32,584 nt of DNA from contig NZ_CAMZCS010000033.1 of NCBI RefSeq assembly GCF_947305105.1, positions 1-32,584 on the forward strand, read 5' to 3'. The notes beneath the pieces were generated by a model. The model saw only the letters and a program-made list of their open reading frames with translations, ran no database searches and was not told where the DNA came from. Position numbers and translations under genes: made by a program. Positions 7,515 to 15,591 of the stretch are shown piece by piece; position 1 is the stretch's first letter, and each line of letters starts with the position of its first letter. The stretch is from an uncultured Fibrobacter sp. (GTDB lineage: Bacteria > Fibrobacterota > Fibrobacteria > Fibrobacterales > Fibrobacteraceae).

Positions 7515-8804
7515 TTACATTTCGGAATTCAGCCAGTTCAAGAAGGCCTTGGTCTGCTTCGTGAAGTTCACGAGCACCTGGGCGTCGCGGACAACGATGA
7601 ATTCGGAGAGGCCGTAGGTGGGCACACTCTGGGACCAGTCGTAAGTGTAGCCCAGACGAGTCCAGAGGCGCTTGGAAGACTTCTTCTCGTACTTCGCGGC
7701 AGTCTCGTCGAACCAGTTCTGATACCATATCATGAAGGCTTCGTCCTTCTTGCCGAACGGCGATTCCGCAGCAGGTTCGGAGGCTTCGGTCGACGGCATA
7801 TCGTCGCCTATCATAGCCGGTTCTGCCGCCGGGGTCTCATCGATAAAGCTAGCTCGCATGGTGTTTCCTGTCGGATCGATTTCGAAAGCCGGACGGACGA
7901 CATCCTTCGGGTCCACCCATATGGTGCTGAAGTAGTTGAGCGTCGTATCGAGCGAGTAGCCCATCAACTGGTGCAGACGGCGATTCCAGTTGCGCACGGA
8001 ATCCTTGTTCTGGTTGAACCACTTGCGGAATTCCTTGTCGGCCACAGTCCACAGGACCTCGTCCCCGAGCTTGATCGTACGGCCCTCTTCGAAGCGTTCC
8101 GGGTCGTTGTGCCACACGACAAGGAGAATTTTATTGCGGTCACCGTTCCATGTGACCATATCGGAAAGCGTGTCCAGCGAGATAAGCGGCTGGATTTGAT
8201 CGCTGCCCGCAGTGGCGGCCTGCTGGATAGCGGCCTTGTACGTCTCGGCAAGGAGCGAATCCTTGTTGGCAAACGAGACCTCGCCGCCCTTGCTGTCGAC
8301 AATGTTACAATACGGAATCGAGGCGGCGGGGACTGCGACATTCCACTTATCAAACTGTTCTTCGATCAGGAGGTCGTTATGCGTGAAAAGCTTTTCGCCC
8401 TCCACAAATGAAATCACAATCTTGCAGAAGCCCGTATCGGGGATGACCACGGTCGTCGGGACAGGCCCCTGAGAAGGATCGCTTTGGTCGAGCCTCAAGT
8501 CGAACTCGTCTTTCCAGCACTGGTAGTGATAAGAATACAACGTAGCCGGGCCCGGTTTCATCTCGCTGAAGAAGAGGTTGTCTTGGTCGTTACTCCAAGT
8601 GGGCTTGACCAGAATCGTAGAATCCCCGAGTTTCATTGTCTGCGGGAGCCCCTCGCTACAGAACGTAGCTGCCTGGCGGAACACGCCGATGACGCCTGTT
8701 TTTGTACGGAAAGTTTCGGAATTGGTGACCCTAGGCCCCTGAGTGCAGGACACCAAGGAAAAAATAGAAGCGCCGATGATGGCAAGGGGGATTATCTTTT
8801 TCAT
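7515..8804 (-). CDS. Lipoprotein of unknown function
   Basis: I do not recognise this 429-residue protein. It has a clean lipoprotein signal (MKKIIPLAIIGASIFSLVSC, lipidated Cys20). Four cysteines at about 49-176 (TFCSEG, YQCWKD, GFCKIV, PYCNIV) could form disulfides in the periplasm. The region around residues 310-345 is rich in Pro, Ala, Glu and Ser and looks like a flexible linker. The end (WYQNWFDETAAKYEKK to FLNWLNSEM) is helical and rich in aromatics. It converges on the methyltransferase gene with 6 bases between stops. There is no Shine-Dalgarno, but a -10-like box lies only 6 bases before the ATG. Envelope location is firm; its role is unknown. Confidence 0.8.
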   Translation of the reverse strand: MKKIIPLAIIGASIFSLVSCTQGPRVTNSETFRTKTGVIGVFRQAATFCSEGLPQTMKLGDSTILVKPTWSNDQDNLFFSEMKPGPATLYSYHYQCWKDEFDLRLDQSDPSQGPVPTTVVIPDTGFCKIVISFVEGEKLFTHNDLLIEEQFDKWNVAVPAASIPYCNIVDSKGGEVSFANKDSLLAETYKAAIQQAATAGSDQIQPLISLDTLSDMVTWNGDRNKILLVVWHNDPERFEEGRTIKLGDEVLWTVADKEFRKWFNQNKDSVRNWNRRLHQLMGYSLDTTLNYFSTIWVDPKDVVRPAFEIDPTGNTMRASFIDETPAAEPAMIGDDMPSTEASEPAAESPFGKKDEAFMIWYQNWFDETAAKYEKKSSKRLWTRLGYTYDWSQSVPTYGLSEFIVVRDAQVLVNFTKQTKAFLNWLNSEM

Positions 8805-8810
8805 GCCCTA

Positions 8811-8839
8811 AATATATGTTTTTGTTTTTTTTAAAGCAA
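8811..8839 (-). promoter_or_regulatory. Promoter implying a leaderless lipoprotein mRNA
   Basis: On the minus strand TTGCTT (8834-8839), a 17-base spacer and TATATT (8811-8816) are followed by TAGGGC and then the ATG at 8804. With a usual 6-7 base gap between -10 and +1, transcription would start at the A of the ATG. Confidence 0.55.
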
Positions 8840-8925
8840 CATTTTTTAAGCCGCAATGCAGCTTGCACAAAGATATGGGAATAACGTTTCCCTCAAAAAG
8901 GCGATTCAGGGCCTACAACGGCAAT

Positions 8926-10743
8926 CTAACGAACTGTAATGAACCGGCTCGACACTCTTTTTCCGCCAGCCTCGACCATTACCAAGACATTGCCTCTCGC
9001 CCACGACGAAACATTCACCTGGACAGACTCCCCTTCAAACGGGATATCCTGGATACATACGCCCATGGCATCGACGATTTTCAGACGTTTGGACCCCGGC
9101 ACAGGAGCCTGCACCGTCAGCATTCCTTCAAGGACTCGCATCTGTACAGGCGCAAACGGAGCAGAGGAACGCACCGCGCCAATAGCGGACGGCTTTGGCT
9201 TGGGGCACGCCTTGACTCCCTCTTCTTGAGTCAGCACGAAGCATACCAGAGAATCTCCGTAGACTTTCAGGTCGAAGATGCCCGGTATTTCGGTCTTGCC
9301 CTTTTCCCTTTTGTATGAGAAATCCGCATAGTAGGTGTTCTTGCTATCAAGCACCTGCATTACATCTATGTGAAGATTATTGGGGTCCGAATTTGGATAA
9401 TTGCTATAGAAAGCGGTTTCATCGTAATCAACGTACCACACGAAGACACCATTCTTCCCTTGGATTCCACTGTATTCGGATTCCGAAATTTTCGAGTCGA
9501 AACCGACCGCCGGACGATATTCAATGACGTAATATTCATCCCCATGTTTCGGGTTCGTAATGGAATAGGCGTGCATTTCCGAAAGGGGTTCCAGCATGTG
9601 GGGACGAAGCAAACTGTCTGGGAACACCTCGTCCAACAACATCCAACCCATGGATTCTCGCTCAAACGCAGAGAATGTCGGAGGGAATCGCCCACCCCCA
9701 TTGCGCGTTCCGAGAGCCATCAAATCAAAGGGGAGCGGGCCAACCGTCGCGTAACCTTCGGCATCGACACCGTACAGATCATAGAGCCCCAGCACGTGGC
9801 TGAATTCGTGAGCTATGGTCGCCAAGCGATTGAGCTTGCCCGTATCTTCGTCCTTCTGCGACACAAACGCGTAGTTATTAAAAGTATAGCCATCTTTCGT
9901 ATACACACTCTTCATAAGGGCTCTCAAAGTATATTGGTGTGAATAATAGTCGGCGTTGTAAGCCGAAGCTTCTTCGTTTGAAAGCGGGTGCATCAGAATA
10001 AACGGGCATTCTTCTTCATACTTCTCGGCACGTTTTTTGAAATCTTCACGTTCTACCAGTTTGTCAATAGCAGAGGTAATCAACGTACGTTCATTACGGT
10101 ATTCACCGAAAATCATCGGAAGAGAAATCGGATAGACATCGAATGTGGGCTTGAACTTTCCTCCAGAACTTTCAATGAAATAGTCCCGCATGCTCCCGAC
10201 ATGGCCGTCTTCGCTGTACCCTTTCTTGTTGAGTTTTTTATAAACCTTCGCCGAATCGAAAGCCTCGGCATCGTCCGTGCTGAGAAGCATCACGGGGAAA
10301 TAGCGGTCGCCCGTCACGAACGAACTCACACGCTTGTTGGCTCGCAACAAAGCCGCAGGCTTGATTACTGATGGGGCAAGGGTCTCTGGAAATCGGACCC
10401 CATTCAAAGCCTTGTGCTTTGAATGGACCTCGCTTTGATTCAAAGATTCTAGGAATTTCAATTCGTCGGGAGTCCTTTCCGCCGCGTCCTTGGCAATAAA
10501 GCCGGAGGGATTTCCTTTGGCATCTGCATACACGTAATTGCCATTTCCATCACCCACAACAAGGATTCCATCTATCGTCTTAGTAAAATGGTAGTGTTCA
10601 TCCCCGAACTGGCGAATCGTCACAGTAGAGCCGTCCTTCTGTGTAAAGACGACGGGTGTGGGATTCGCCGGAGCCGCCATCATCGACACGGGAAACAAAA
10701 CAACAAGCGAACAAAAAAGAGAAATAAATCTAATCAACTTCAT
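8926..10743 (-). CDS. Secreted M6-family metalloprotease with C-terminal sorting domain
   Basis: The 605-residue protease has a Sec signal peptide (about 1-24, ending MMAAPA) and an M6 propeptide start (FTQKDGSTVTIRQFGDEHYH). The zinc motif is HEFSHVLGLYD, with ligands His312 and His316, catalytic Glu313 and likely third ligand Asp322; PFDLMALG follows. The last 70 or so residues (LEGMLTVQAPVPGSKRLKIVDAMG to SSRFITVR) resemble the beta-sandwich sorting domains of type IX secretion substrates. The ATG at 10743 was chosen because GAGGAAC lies just upstream and the signal peptide begins there. An in-frame ATG ten codons earlier would spoil it. It is likely exported and possibly cell-surface attached. 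The substrate is unknown. Confidence 0.9.
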   Translation of the reverse strand: MKLIRFISLFCSLVVLFPVSMMAAPANPTPVVFTQKDGSTVTIRQFGDEHYHFTKTIDGILVVGDGNGNYVYADAKGNPSGFIAKDAAERTPDELKFLESLNQSEVHSKHKALNGVRFPETLAPSVIKPAALLRANKRVSSFVTGDRYFPVMLLSTDDAEAFDSAKVYKKLNKKGYSEDGHVGSMRDYFIESSGGKFKPTFDVYPISLPMIFGEYRNERTLITSAIDKLVEREDFKKRAEKYEEECPFILMHPLSNEEASAYNADYYSHQYTLRALMKSVYTKDGYTFNNYAFVSQKDEDTGKLNRLATIAHEFSHVLGLYDLYGVDAEGYATVGPLPFDLMALGTRNGGGRFPPTFSAFERESMGWMLLDEVFPDSLLRPHMLEPLSEMHAYSITNPKHGDEYYVIEYRPAVGFDSKISESEYSGIQGKNGVFVWYVDYDETAFYSNYPNSDPNNLHIDVMQVLDSKNTYYADFSYKREKGKTEIPGIFDLKVYGDSLVCFVLTQEEGVKACPKPKPSAIGAVRSSAPFAPVQMRVLEGMLTVQAPVPGSKRLKIVDAMGVCIQDIPFEGESVQVNVSSWARGNVLVMVEAGGKRVSSRFITVR

Positions 10744-10773
10744 AATCAGTTCCTCATGCGTCCAAAAATACAT

Positions 10774-10884
10774 TTATTCTAAAGACTTATTCATCACAAC
10801 TTCAAAAAGGAGCTTCTCGGCAGGAACCCCGAGCTTTGTGTTCGCGCCATCAAGAGCATCGACCCGCAGTTTCGTCTCTTTGCC
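10774..10884 (-). other. Coding-like mini-frame without a standard start, in the M6 protease leader
   Basis: Between an in-frame TAG (10885-10887) and a TAA (10774-10776) lies an uninterrupted 36-codon minus-strand frame. Its codon choice (GAG, AAG, CTC, GTC) and amphipathic product (KLRVDALDGANTKLGVPAE then KLLFEVVMNKSLE) look like a real protein. It has no ATG, GTG or TTG before the codons near its end; only CTG is available early. It is in the same frame as the protease and ends immediately before the ATG at 10773. It could be a leader peptide, a decayed gene or chance. Confidence 0.3.
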
Positions 10885-10887
10885 CTA

Positions 10888-10893
10888 AATATA
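10888..10893 (-). promoter_or_regulatory. Probable -10 box for the M6 protease transcript
   Basis: TATATT on the minus strand is followed by TAGGGC, the same arrangement as the box before the lipoprotein at 8804. Here it lies 145 bases upstream of the protease ATG, giving a long leader. No clear -35 is seen. Confidence 0.45.
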
Positions 10894-10949
10894 ACGAGTT
10901 TCCCCCTCTTTCTCTAACCACCAGCCTCTTACCATCAATCACTATTTTC

Positions 10950-10955
10950 TACATT
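10950..10955 (+). promoter_or_regulatory. Probable -10 box for hisE-hisG
   Basis: TACATT on the plus strand, preceded by a weak TTACCA 15 bases upstream, lies 28 bases before the hisE ATG. GAGG (10974-10977) is the ribosome-binding site. It is divergent from the protease promoter about 57 bases away. Confidence 0.4.
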
Positions 10956-10983
10956 TTTCTCCGTAAAAAACACGAGGTCAACT

Positions 10984-11244
10984 ATGACGTTTGAAGAAAT
11001 GTACGCCCTGGCTTGCCAGCGCAAGAAAGAAATGCCCGAAGGCAAGGGAACCACAGAACTGTTCAAGAAAGGCCCGCACGCCATTGGCAAGAAGCTTGTA
11101 GAAGAAGCCGCCGAAAGCTGGCAGGCTGCACGCTTCGAAAGCCGCGATGCCCAGTGCCTCGAACTTTCGCAGGTGCTCTACTATGTGGCCGTGATGATGG
11201 CCGAAAAAGGTCTCACTCTCGAAGAGGTGTACGCAAAACTATGA
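10984..11244 (+). CDS. hisE: Phosphoribosyl-ATP pyrophosphatase
   Basis: HisE hydrolyses phosphoribosyl-ATP to phosphoribosyl-AMP, the second step of histidine synthesis. The 86-residue protein is a complete stand-alone MazG-like helical domain. It shows GKGTTELFKKGPHAIGKKLVEEAAE, where the Glu pair coordinates magnesium, and LSQVLYYVAVMMAEKGL. In many bacteria it is fused to HisI; here it is separate. GAGG lies 6 bases before the ATG. Its stop overlaps the hisG start by ATGA, so steps 1 and 2 of the pathway are coupled. No other his genes are in the window. Confidence 0.93.
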   Translation: MTFEEMYALACQRKKEMPEGKGTTELFKKGPHAIGKKLVEEAAESWQAARFESRDAQCLELSQVLYYVAVMMAEKGLTLEEVYAKL

Positions 11245-12080
11245 TCAAGGTAGCTCTCCCGAACAAGGGCATGCTTTTCGAGCCCACGCAGGAACTCCTG
11301 AAGGCCTGCGGTTACAAGGCTTCCAAGCCTTACAAGACTTTGACCCAGCTCGACACGAAGAACGGAATCGAATTCTTCTTCTTGCGCCCGAGCGATATCC
11401 CCATGTACGTGGGCCGCGGCATCATTGACGCAGGCATTACCGGCATTGACTTCAACGCCGAGGCGAAGAGCCCCGCGGTGAAGGTGCTGGACCTCCCCTT
11501 TGGCGCTTCCAAGATGTGCGCCGCCGTCCCGAACGACAGCCCGGTGCAGTCGCTCGACGAGCTCAAGGACAAGACGATTGCCACGAGCTTCCCGCATATC
11601 GTGGAAGGTTTCTACAAGAAGTCGATGGACTTCGTTGTGCTCGAAGGCGCCGTCGAAATCTCGGTGAGCCTCGGCGTGGCCGACGCCATCGTTGACGTGG
11701 TGGAAACCGGCACGACGCTCAAGCAGGCCGGGCTCCGCATTGTGGGCGACCCGCTGTTCAGGAGCAACGCCGCGCTGTTCTGCAACCCGCAGAAGACCGA
11801 ACTCGAAGAAGTCAATACGCTCATCCGCCGCATCCAGGGCAAGCTGGTCGCGCAGTCCTACATGATGATCGAGTACGACTGCCCCGCCGAACTGTTGCAG
11901 AAGGCATGCGAAATGACTCCGGGCCTCGACGCCCCGACGGTCACCAAGCTGCACGGCCGCGAATGGTACTCCGTGAAGGCCATGGTCCCGCAAGAAGAAG
12001 CGAACGCCATCATGGACCGCCTTTGGGACGTAGGAGCAAGGAGCATCCTGCTGTTCGGAATCAAGAGCGCCCGTATTTAG
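11241..12080 (+). CDS. hisG: ATP phosphoribosyltransferase, long form
   Basis: HisG condenses ATP with PRPP, the committed step of histidine synthesis. The 279-residue product is the long form, which carries its own C-terminal regulatory ACT-like domain (about 205-279, ending ARSILLFGIKSARI) and needs no HisZ. Visible motifs include LPNKGMLFEP at the start, FFFLRPSDIPMYVGRGIIDAGITG, and the PRPP-binding stretch ADAIVDVVETGTTLKQAGL. The start at 11241 overlaps the hisE stop; GAGGTG lies upstream inside hisE. Feedback inhibition by histidine is expected for this form. A cluster of hairpins begins right after the stop codon. Confidence 0.95.
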   Translation: MIKVALPNKGMLFEPTQELLKACGYKASKPYKTLTQLDTKNGIEFFFLRPSDIPMYVGRGIIDAGITGIDFNAEAKSPAVKVLDLPFGASKMCAAVPNDSPVQSLDELKDKTIATSFPHIVEGFYKKSMDFVVLEGAVEISVSLGVADAIVDVVETGTTLKQAGLRIVGDPLFRSNAALFCNPQKTELEEVNTLIRRIQGKLVAQSYMMIEYDCPAELLQKACEMTPGLDAPTVTKLHGREWYSVKAMVPQEEANAIMDRLWDVGARSILLFGIKSARI

Positions 12081-12250
12081 CAATGAGGTCGCGCAAAGCG
12101 CTTTGAGCAATGGGGTCGGCACTACGTGCCTTTGAGCTAAAGTCAGGTGCCTTCGGCACAGTTATAATAGCTCATGCCCCATACGTCAAAGAAAGCTTGC
12201 GAACGGCCTCAGATCTCACACCTCAAAGGACCGAAGGTCCGACCTCATAC
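12081..12250. repeat. Cluster of small hairpins with conserved flanks and differing stems
   Basis: At least three units share a pattern. Unit 1 (12081-12108): CAATGAGGTC, stem GCGC-AAA-GCGC, TTTGAGC. Unit 2 (12108-12137): CAATGGGGTC, stem GGCAC-TAC-GTGCC, TTTGAGC. A later unit in the opposite orientation (12221-12250): CCTCAAA, stem GGACC-GAA-GGTCC, GACCTCATAC. A fourth stem GTGCC-TTC-GGCAC (12147-12159) and a blurred unit around 12184-12210 lie between them. Stem sequences differ but each remains fully paired, while flanks are kept. This looks like a REP-type dispersed repeat cluster; it may also end or stabilise the hisEG transcript. Confidence 0.75.
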
Positions 12251-12261
12251 CTCGAGCCTAA

Positions 12262-13497
12262 ATGCATTCTCTCGCTTATTTAGCACGCCAGCCTATCCTT
12301 GACCGCGAAGGCAAGATTTACGCCTACGAACTTTTATTCCGCGATTCGCCCGAAAGCGACATTGCCGTGATTTCAAGCGATGTTCAGGCGACGGCCCAAG
12401 TGCTGGAAAATGTCCTCAACAACATCGGGTTCCAGCGCCTCATCGGTGACCACAAGGCGTTCATCAACTGCAGCCGCCAGATGCTGCTCGACAATATTTT
12501 CGGATTATTGAACCCTGCGAACTTTGTGCTGGAAATCCTGGAAGACGTGGAAGTGGACAGCACGCTCATCCGCGCCGTAGAACGCTACAAGGCCCGTGGT
12601 TTCGAAATCGCGTTGGACGACTTCATCTACAACGACGATTACATCCGCCGGTTCGAGCCGCTGTTCAAGTACGTATCTTACGTGAAAATGGACATCGCGG
12701 ACAACGACAAGGAATCGTTGGAAAAGGCTGTCCAGTTTTTCAGCCCCATGCACATCAAGATTCTCGCCGAAAAGGTCGAAGACGAATCGACATTCAAGAA
12801 GTGCCTCGACGACGGCTACGACTACTTCCAGGGATTCTTCTTTGCCAAGCCCGAACTGGTGACCGGCCAGAAGATTGACGCGACCTCTGTCGCCATCCTG
12901 CGCATTTTGCTGTTGCTCCAGTCGCGCCCGAGCTTGGAAGAACTTTGCGAAAAACTCGACGAGACACCGGACATCGCAGCGAACCTGCTCAAGTTCGTGA
13001 ACTCGGGCAACAACGGCGATGGCAACGGAATCAAGACCGTGAAAGATGCCATCGTGTGGGTCGGCATGAGCCACATCCACAAATGGCTGATGCTCATGCT
13101 TTATGCGCGCCCGGAACTCGGCATCTCGCCACAGAGCTCGCCGCTATTCCAGAGTGCGGCTCACCGTGCCAAGTTCCTCGAAATCGTCGCGAAGGCTATC
13201 GAACCGACAAACCCGCTGTTCGCTGCAAAGGCATTCATGGTTGGGCTCATCAGCCGTATGGACGCACTGGTGCGCGCACCCCTCGAGACTATCCTCCCCG
13301 AATCCCCCGCCGACGACGAAATGAGCGAATCCCTGCTCAACAGAAAGGGGAAACTCGGCACACTACTCCGGCTTGCGGATGCCGTCGAACTCGACGACCG
13401 CAAAGCCATTCTCATGACAATCGAAGAATTAAAGATTTCCACCAAGCAGCTAAACCGCTGCATCAACGAGGCATACAGTTGGGCTAATGAATGTTGA
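12262..13497 (+). CDS. EAL-HDOD signalling protein (YuxH/CdgJ type)
   Basis: The 411-residue cytoplasmic protein joins an EAL-type cyclic-di-GMP phosphodiesterase domain (about 1-205) to an HDOD domain (about 205-400). The EAL signature reads ELL (Glu23). Other metal or catalytic positions appear kept: Asn69, Glu91, Asp119-Asp120, Lys142, Glu170, Gln190. The loop-6 motif DDFG is DDFI, however, so activity is uncertain. In better-known relatives such as CdgJ this architecture influences motility. There is no Shine-Dalgarno before the ATG, and the hairpin cluster ends 11 bases upstream. The last 11 bases overlap recR, which starts the tight gene run to pyrC. Confidence 0.88.
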   Translation: MHSLAYLARQPILDREGKIYAYELLFRDSPESDIAVISSDVQATAQVLENVLNNIGFQRLIGDHKAFINCSRQMLLDNIFGLLNPANFVLEILEDVEVDSTLIRAVERYKARGFEIALDDFIYNDDYIRRFEPLFKYVSYVKMDIADNDKESLEKAVQFFSPMHIKILAEKVEDESTFKKCLDDGYDYFQGFFFAKPELVTGQKIDATSVAILRILLLLQSRPSLEELCEKLDETPDIAANLLKFVNSGNNGDGNGIKTVKDAIVWVGMSHIHKWLMLMLYARPELGISPQSSPLFQSAAHRAKFLEIVAKAIEPTNPLFAAKAFMVGLISRMDALVRAPLETILPESPADDEMSESLLNRKGKLGTLLRLADAVELDDRKAILMTIEELKISTKQLNRCINEAYSWANEC

Positions 13498-14083
13498 ACC
13501 GCAAAGTCTAGAAGCGCTCATCTCCGAATTCGCTTCGCTACCCGGCATCGGACTCAAGACGGCACGCCGCCTTGCGTACCACATGCTTTCGCGTAACAAA
13601 GACGACATCCGGCGGTTCGCCGACAACATGATAGCGGCTTCGACTTCGGTCCACCCATGCCCCAACTGCCATGGTTTTACCGACCAGGAACTTTGCCCCA
13701 TCTGTAGCTCCAGGACAGGTTCCAAGACTCTCTGCGTCGTGGAGAAAAGCGCAGACATTCTCCCGTTTGAACGGTCCGGCATATACAAAGGACTTTACTT
13801 TGTCCTTGGCGGCACCATCTCGCCGCTGGACGGAATCGGCCCAGAACACCTGCACCTGCCGCAACTCGTGGAACGCATCCGCGAAGAGGGCATCGAGGAA
13901 CTGATTTTTGCGCTGGGATCGAGCCCCGAAGCAGACAGCACCGTGCTGATGATCGACAGGATGCTCGCCGATTCCCCCGTCAAGAGGACACGCCTCGCCC
14001 GCGGCATCCCGATGGGCAGCGACCTTGAATTTATCGACGAAGTCACTATGCTCAGAGCATTTGAAAGCCGAGGCGCTATATGA
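13487..14083 (+). CDS. recR: Recombination mediator RecR
   Basis: RecR works with RecO and RecF to load RecA at single-strand gaps. The 198-residue protein is full length. It has the helix-hairpin-helix (SLPGIGLKTARRLAYHML, about 17-34), a four-cysteine zinc finger (Cys58, 61, 70, 73), a Toprim domain starting CVVEKSADILPFERSG (about 83-98), and the C-terminal ARGIPMGSDLEFIDEVTM. It overlaps the upstream EAL-HDOD gene by 11 bases and engB by 4 bases (ATGA). recR often follows dnaX in bacteria; here it does not. Confidence 0.95.
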   Translation: MNVEPQSLEALISEFASLPGIGLKTARRLAYHMLSRNKDDIRRFADNMIAASTSVHPCPNCHGFTDQELCPICSSRTGSKTLCVVEKSADILPFERSGIYKGLYFVLGGTISPLDGIGPEHLHLPQLVERIREEGIEELIFALGSSPEADSTVLMIDRMLADSPVKRTRLARGIPMGSDLEFIDEVTMLRAFESRGAI

Positions 14084-14724
14084 TTACCGACGAAAAGAAG
14101 TCCCATCGCGCCCCCGTCATCGTGGGCGGCTACGAAATCCGCTCCGCCGAATTTGTCAAGGCGGCAGTGAACCTGAAAGGCCTCCCGGAGGAGCGCCTCC
14201 CCCAAATTGCCTTTCTCGGGCGCTCCAATGTGGGCAAGTCATCCCTCCTGAATGCCCTCATGGGGGCCAAAAAGTTGGTAAAAGTCAGCGCGGAGCCCGG
14301 AAAAACCCGCGAATTGAATTTTTTTAAAGTCAACAACGAATTTTTTCTTGTAGATTTACCAGGTGTAGGCTTTGCCAAGGTGAGCATCAGCAAACGCGAC
14401 CAGATGGCAGACTTCATCCGCGAATACGTCGAAAAGTGCAAAGACCTTCGCGGGCTTGTCTACCTGGTAGACATCCGCCACGGAGGTACCGCCATCGACA
14501 TAGAGACGGTGGAAAGCATCCGTGCAACGGGGTGTCCCGTGCTGGTTGTCGCAAGCAAGCGCGACAAGGTGAACCAGTCGGAATACGCCAAAAGCGTGAA
14601 GCTCATCAAGCAACGCCTCGGTTTGGAAACCAATCCGGTTTGTGTCAGTTCGCTGAAGAAAACCGGGCTGGACGAACTTTGGGACGAAATCTTGGAAGCT
14701 ATCAGGCAGGATGCAAGAAGTTAG
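14080..14724 (+). CDS. engB: Ribosome-biogenesis GTPase YsxC/EngB
   Basis: This essential GTPase helps mature the large ribosomal subunit. The 214-residue protein has G1 GRSNVGKSS (47-55), G2 PGKTRELNFF (73-82), G3 DLPGVGFAK (92-100) and G4 SKRD (159-162), the last a variant of the usual TKxD. G5 is SSLK (190-193). Length matches the family. It starts inside the recR stop (ATGA) and its end overlaps mlaE by 14 bases, so translational coupling is likely along the run. Confidence 0.94.
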   Translation: MITDEKKSHRAPVIVGGYEIRSAEFVKAAVNLKGLPEERLPQIAFLGRSNVGKSSLLNALMGAKKLVKVSAEPGKTRELNFFKVNNEFFLVDLPGVGFAKVSISKRDQMADFIREYVEKCKDLRGLVYLVDIRHGGTAIDIETVESIRATGCPVLVVASKRDKVNQSEYAKSVKLIKQRLGLETNPVCVSSLKKTGLDELWDEILEAIRQDARS

Positions 14725-15583
14725 GAATTGGCAAAAGTTGACTATCTTGGGGAAAGCCTTCCACAGGCTGGGGCTTTTCCTGATGAAGCGCACGGTGGGC
14801 CAGGAGGTCGCGCTGTTCTTCCGCGCATACGCATCCCTTTTCAACCGCAGCCGCAGTTTCAAAGCCGATACCAAGAACATCATCGCCCAGGCTTTTTTCA
14901 CAGGCGTCGAGATATTCCCCATCCTCTTTATCGTGGCAACGTTGTTCGGTGCCGTAGTCATTATAGAAGTGCTCACCATGATGGGCAAGATGGGCTTTGA
15001 CGACGTTATGGGAAGCCTCATGGTGGTCGTGGTCATCCGTGAACTGGGCCCCATCCTCACCGCATTCCTCATCGCCGGACGTAGCGGTTCTTCGCTCACG
15101 ACATACATCGGCAGCATGGTCATCAATTCCGAAGTGGACGCGCTTGCAACCATGGGCGTAAGCCCCATCCGCTACCTCGTCATGCCAGGCCTCATCGGCG
15201 GGACCATCTCGACATTCGTCATGACGATCCTCTTCAGCGCGATAGCCATCGGGTGCGGCTTCCTCGCCACTCAGGGGCTCTCGTTCCTTATCAGCGATGT
15301 CATCCACGCCAAGCTCACCTGGAGCTACCTTTCCTCGGAAATTCTCGATGCGATGTCGCTCACGGACTTCGTACTTATCATCGTGAAACCGCTCGTATTC
15401 GGGTCCATCATCACGACGAACGCCTGCTACCAGGCATTGAACATCCCGCACGATATCCGCCAAGTCCCCAAGGCCACCTCCCGCTCCGTTATCAAGTCCT
15501 TCTTGTACATTGTCGTTGCAGACGTGTTTATGTCTATATTCTATTTCCTCGACTACATGAACGAACTCTCGAAAATCATCTAG
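14711..15583 (+). CDS. mlaE: MlaE-family ABC transporter permease
   Basis: MlaE is the inner-membrane permease of the lipid (phospholipid) transport complex that supports outer-membrane asymmetry. The 290-residue protein has about five to six hydrophobic segments and the family's conserved core: VIRELGPILTAFLIAGRSGSS, EVDALATMGVSPIRYLVMPG and the C-terminal KPLVFGSIITTNACYQAL. An N-terminal extension of some 30 residues makes it slightly longer than E. coli MlaE. It overlaps engB by 14 bases and is followed 8 bases later by its ATPase. The MCE-domain partner (MlaD) is not next door and must be elsewhere if the system is complete. Confidence 0.92.
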   Translation: MQEVRNWQKLTILGKAFHRLGLFLMKRTVGQEVALFFRAYASLFNRSRSFKADTKNIIAQAFFTGVEIFPILFIVATLFGAVVIIEVLTMMGKMGFDDVMGSLMVVVVIRELGPILTAFLIAGRSGSSLTTYIGSMVINSEVDALATMGVSPIRYLVMPGLIGGTISTFVMTILFSAIAIGCGFLATQGLSFLISDVIHAKLTWSYLSSEILDAMSLTDFVLIIVKPLVFGSIITTNACYQALNIPHDIRQVPKATSRSVIKSFLYIVVADVFMSIFYFLDYMNELSKII

Positions 15584-15591
15584 AGGAAACC

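Noticed and set aside
11181-12122. 313-codon minus-strand frame opposite hisG
   Set aside because: Shadow of hisG; no motif support.
12081-12250. CRISPR array
   Set aside because: Repeats are few, imperfect, in both orientations, and the variable part is a palindrome rather than a spacer; no cas genes.
15253-15591. N-terminally extended MlaF from an upstream in-frame start
   Set aside because: The extension lies inside mlaE in another frame and lacks ABC features; ATG 15592 has a good ribosome-binding site.
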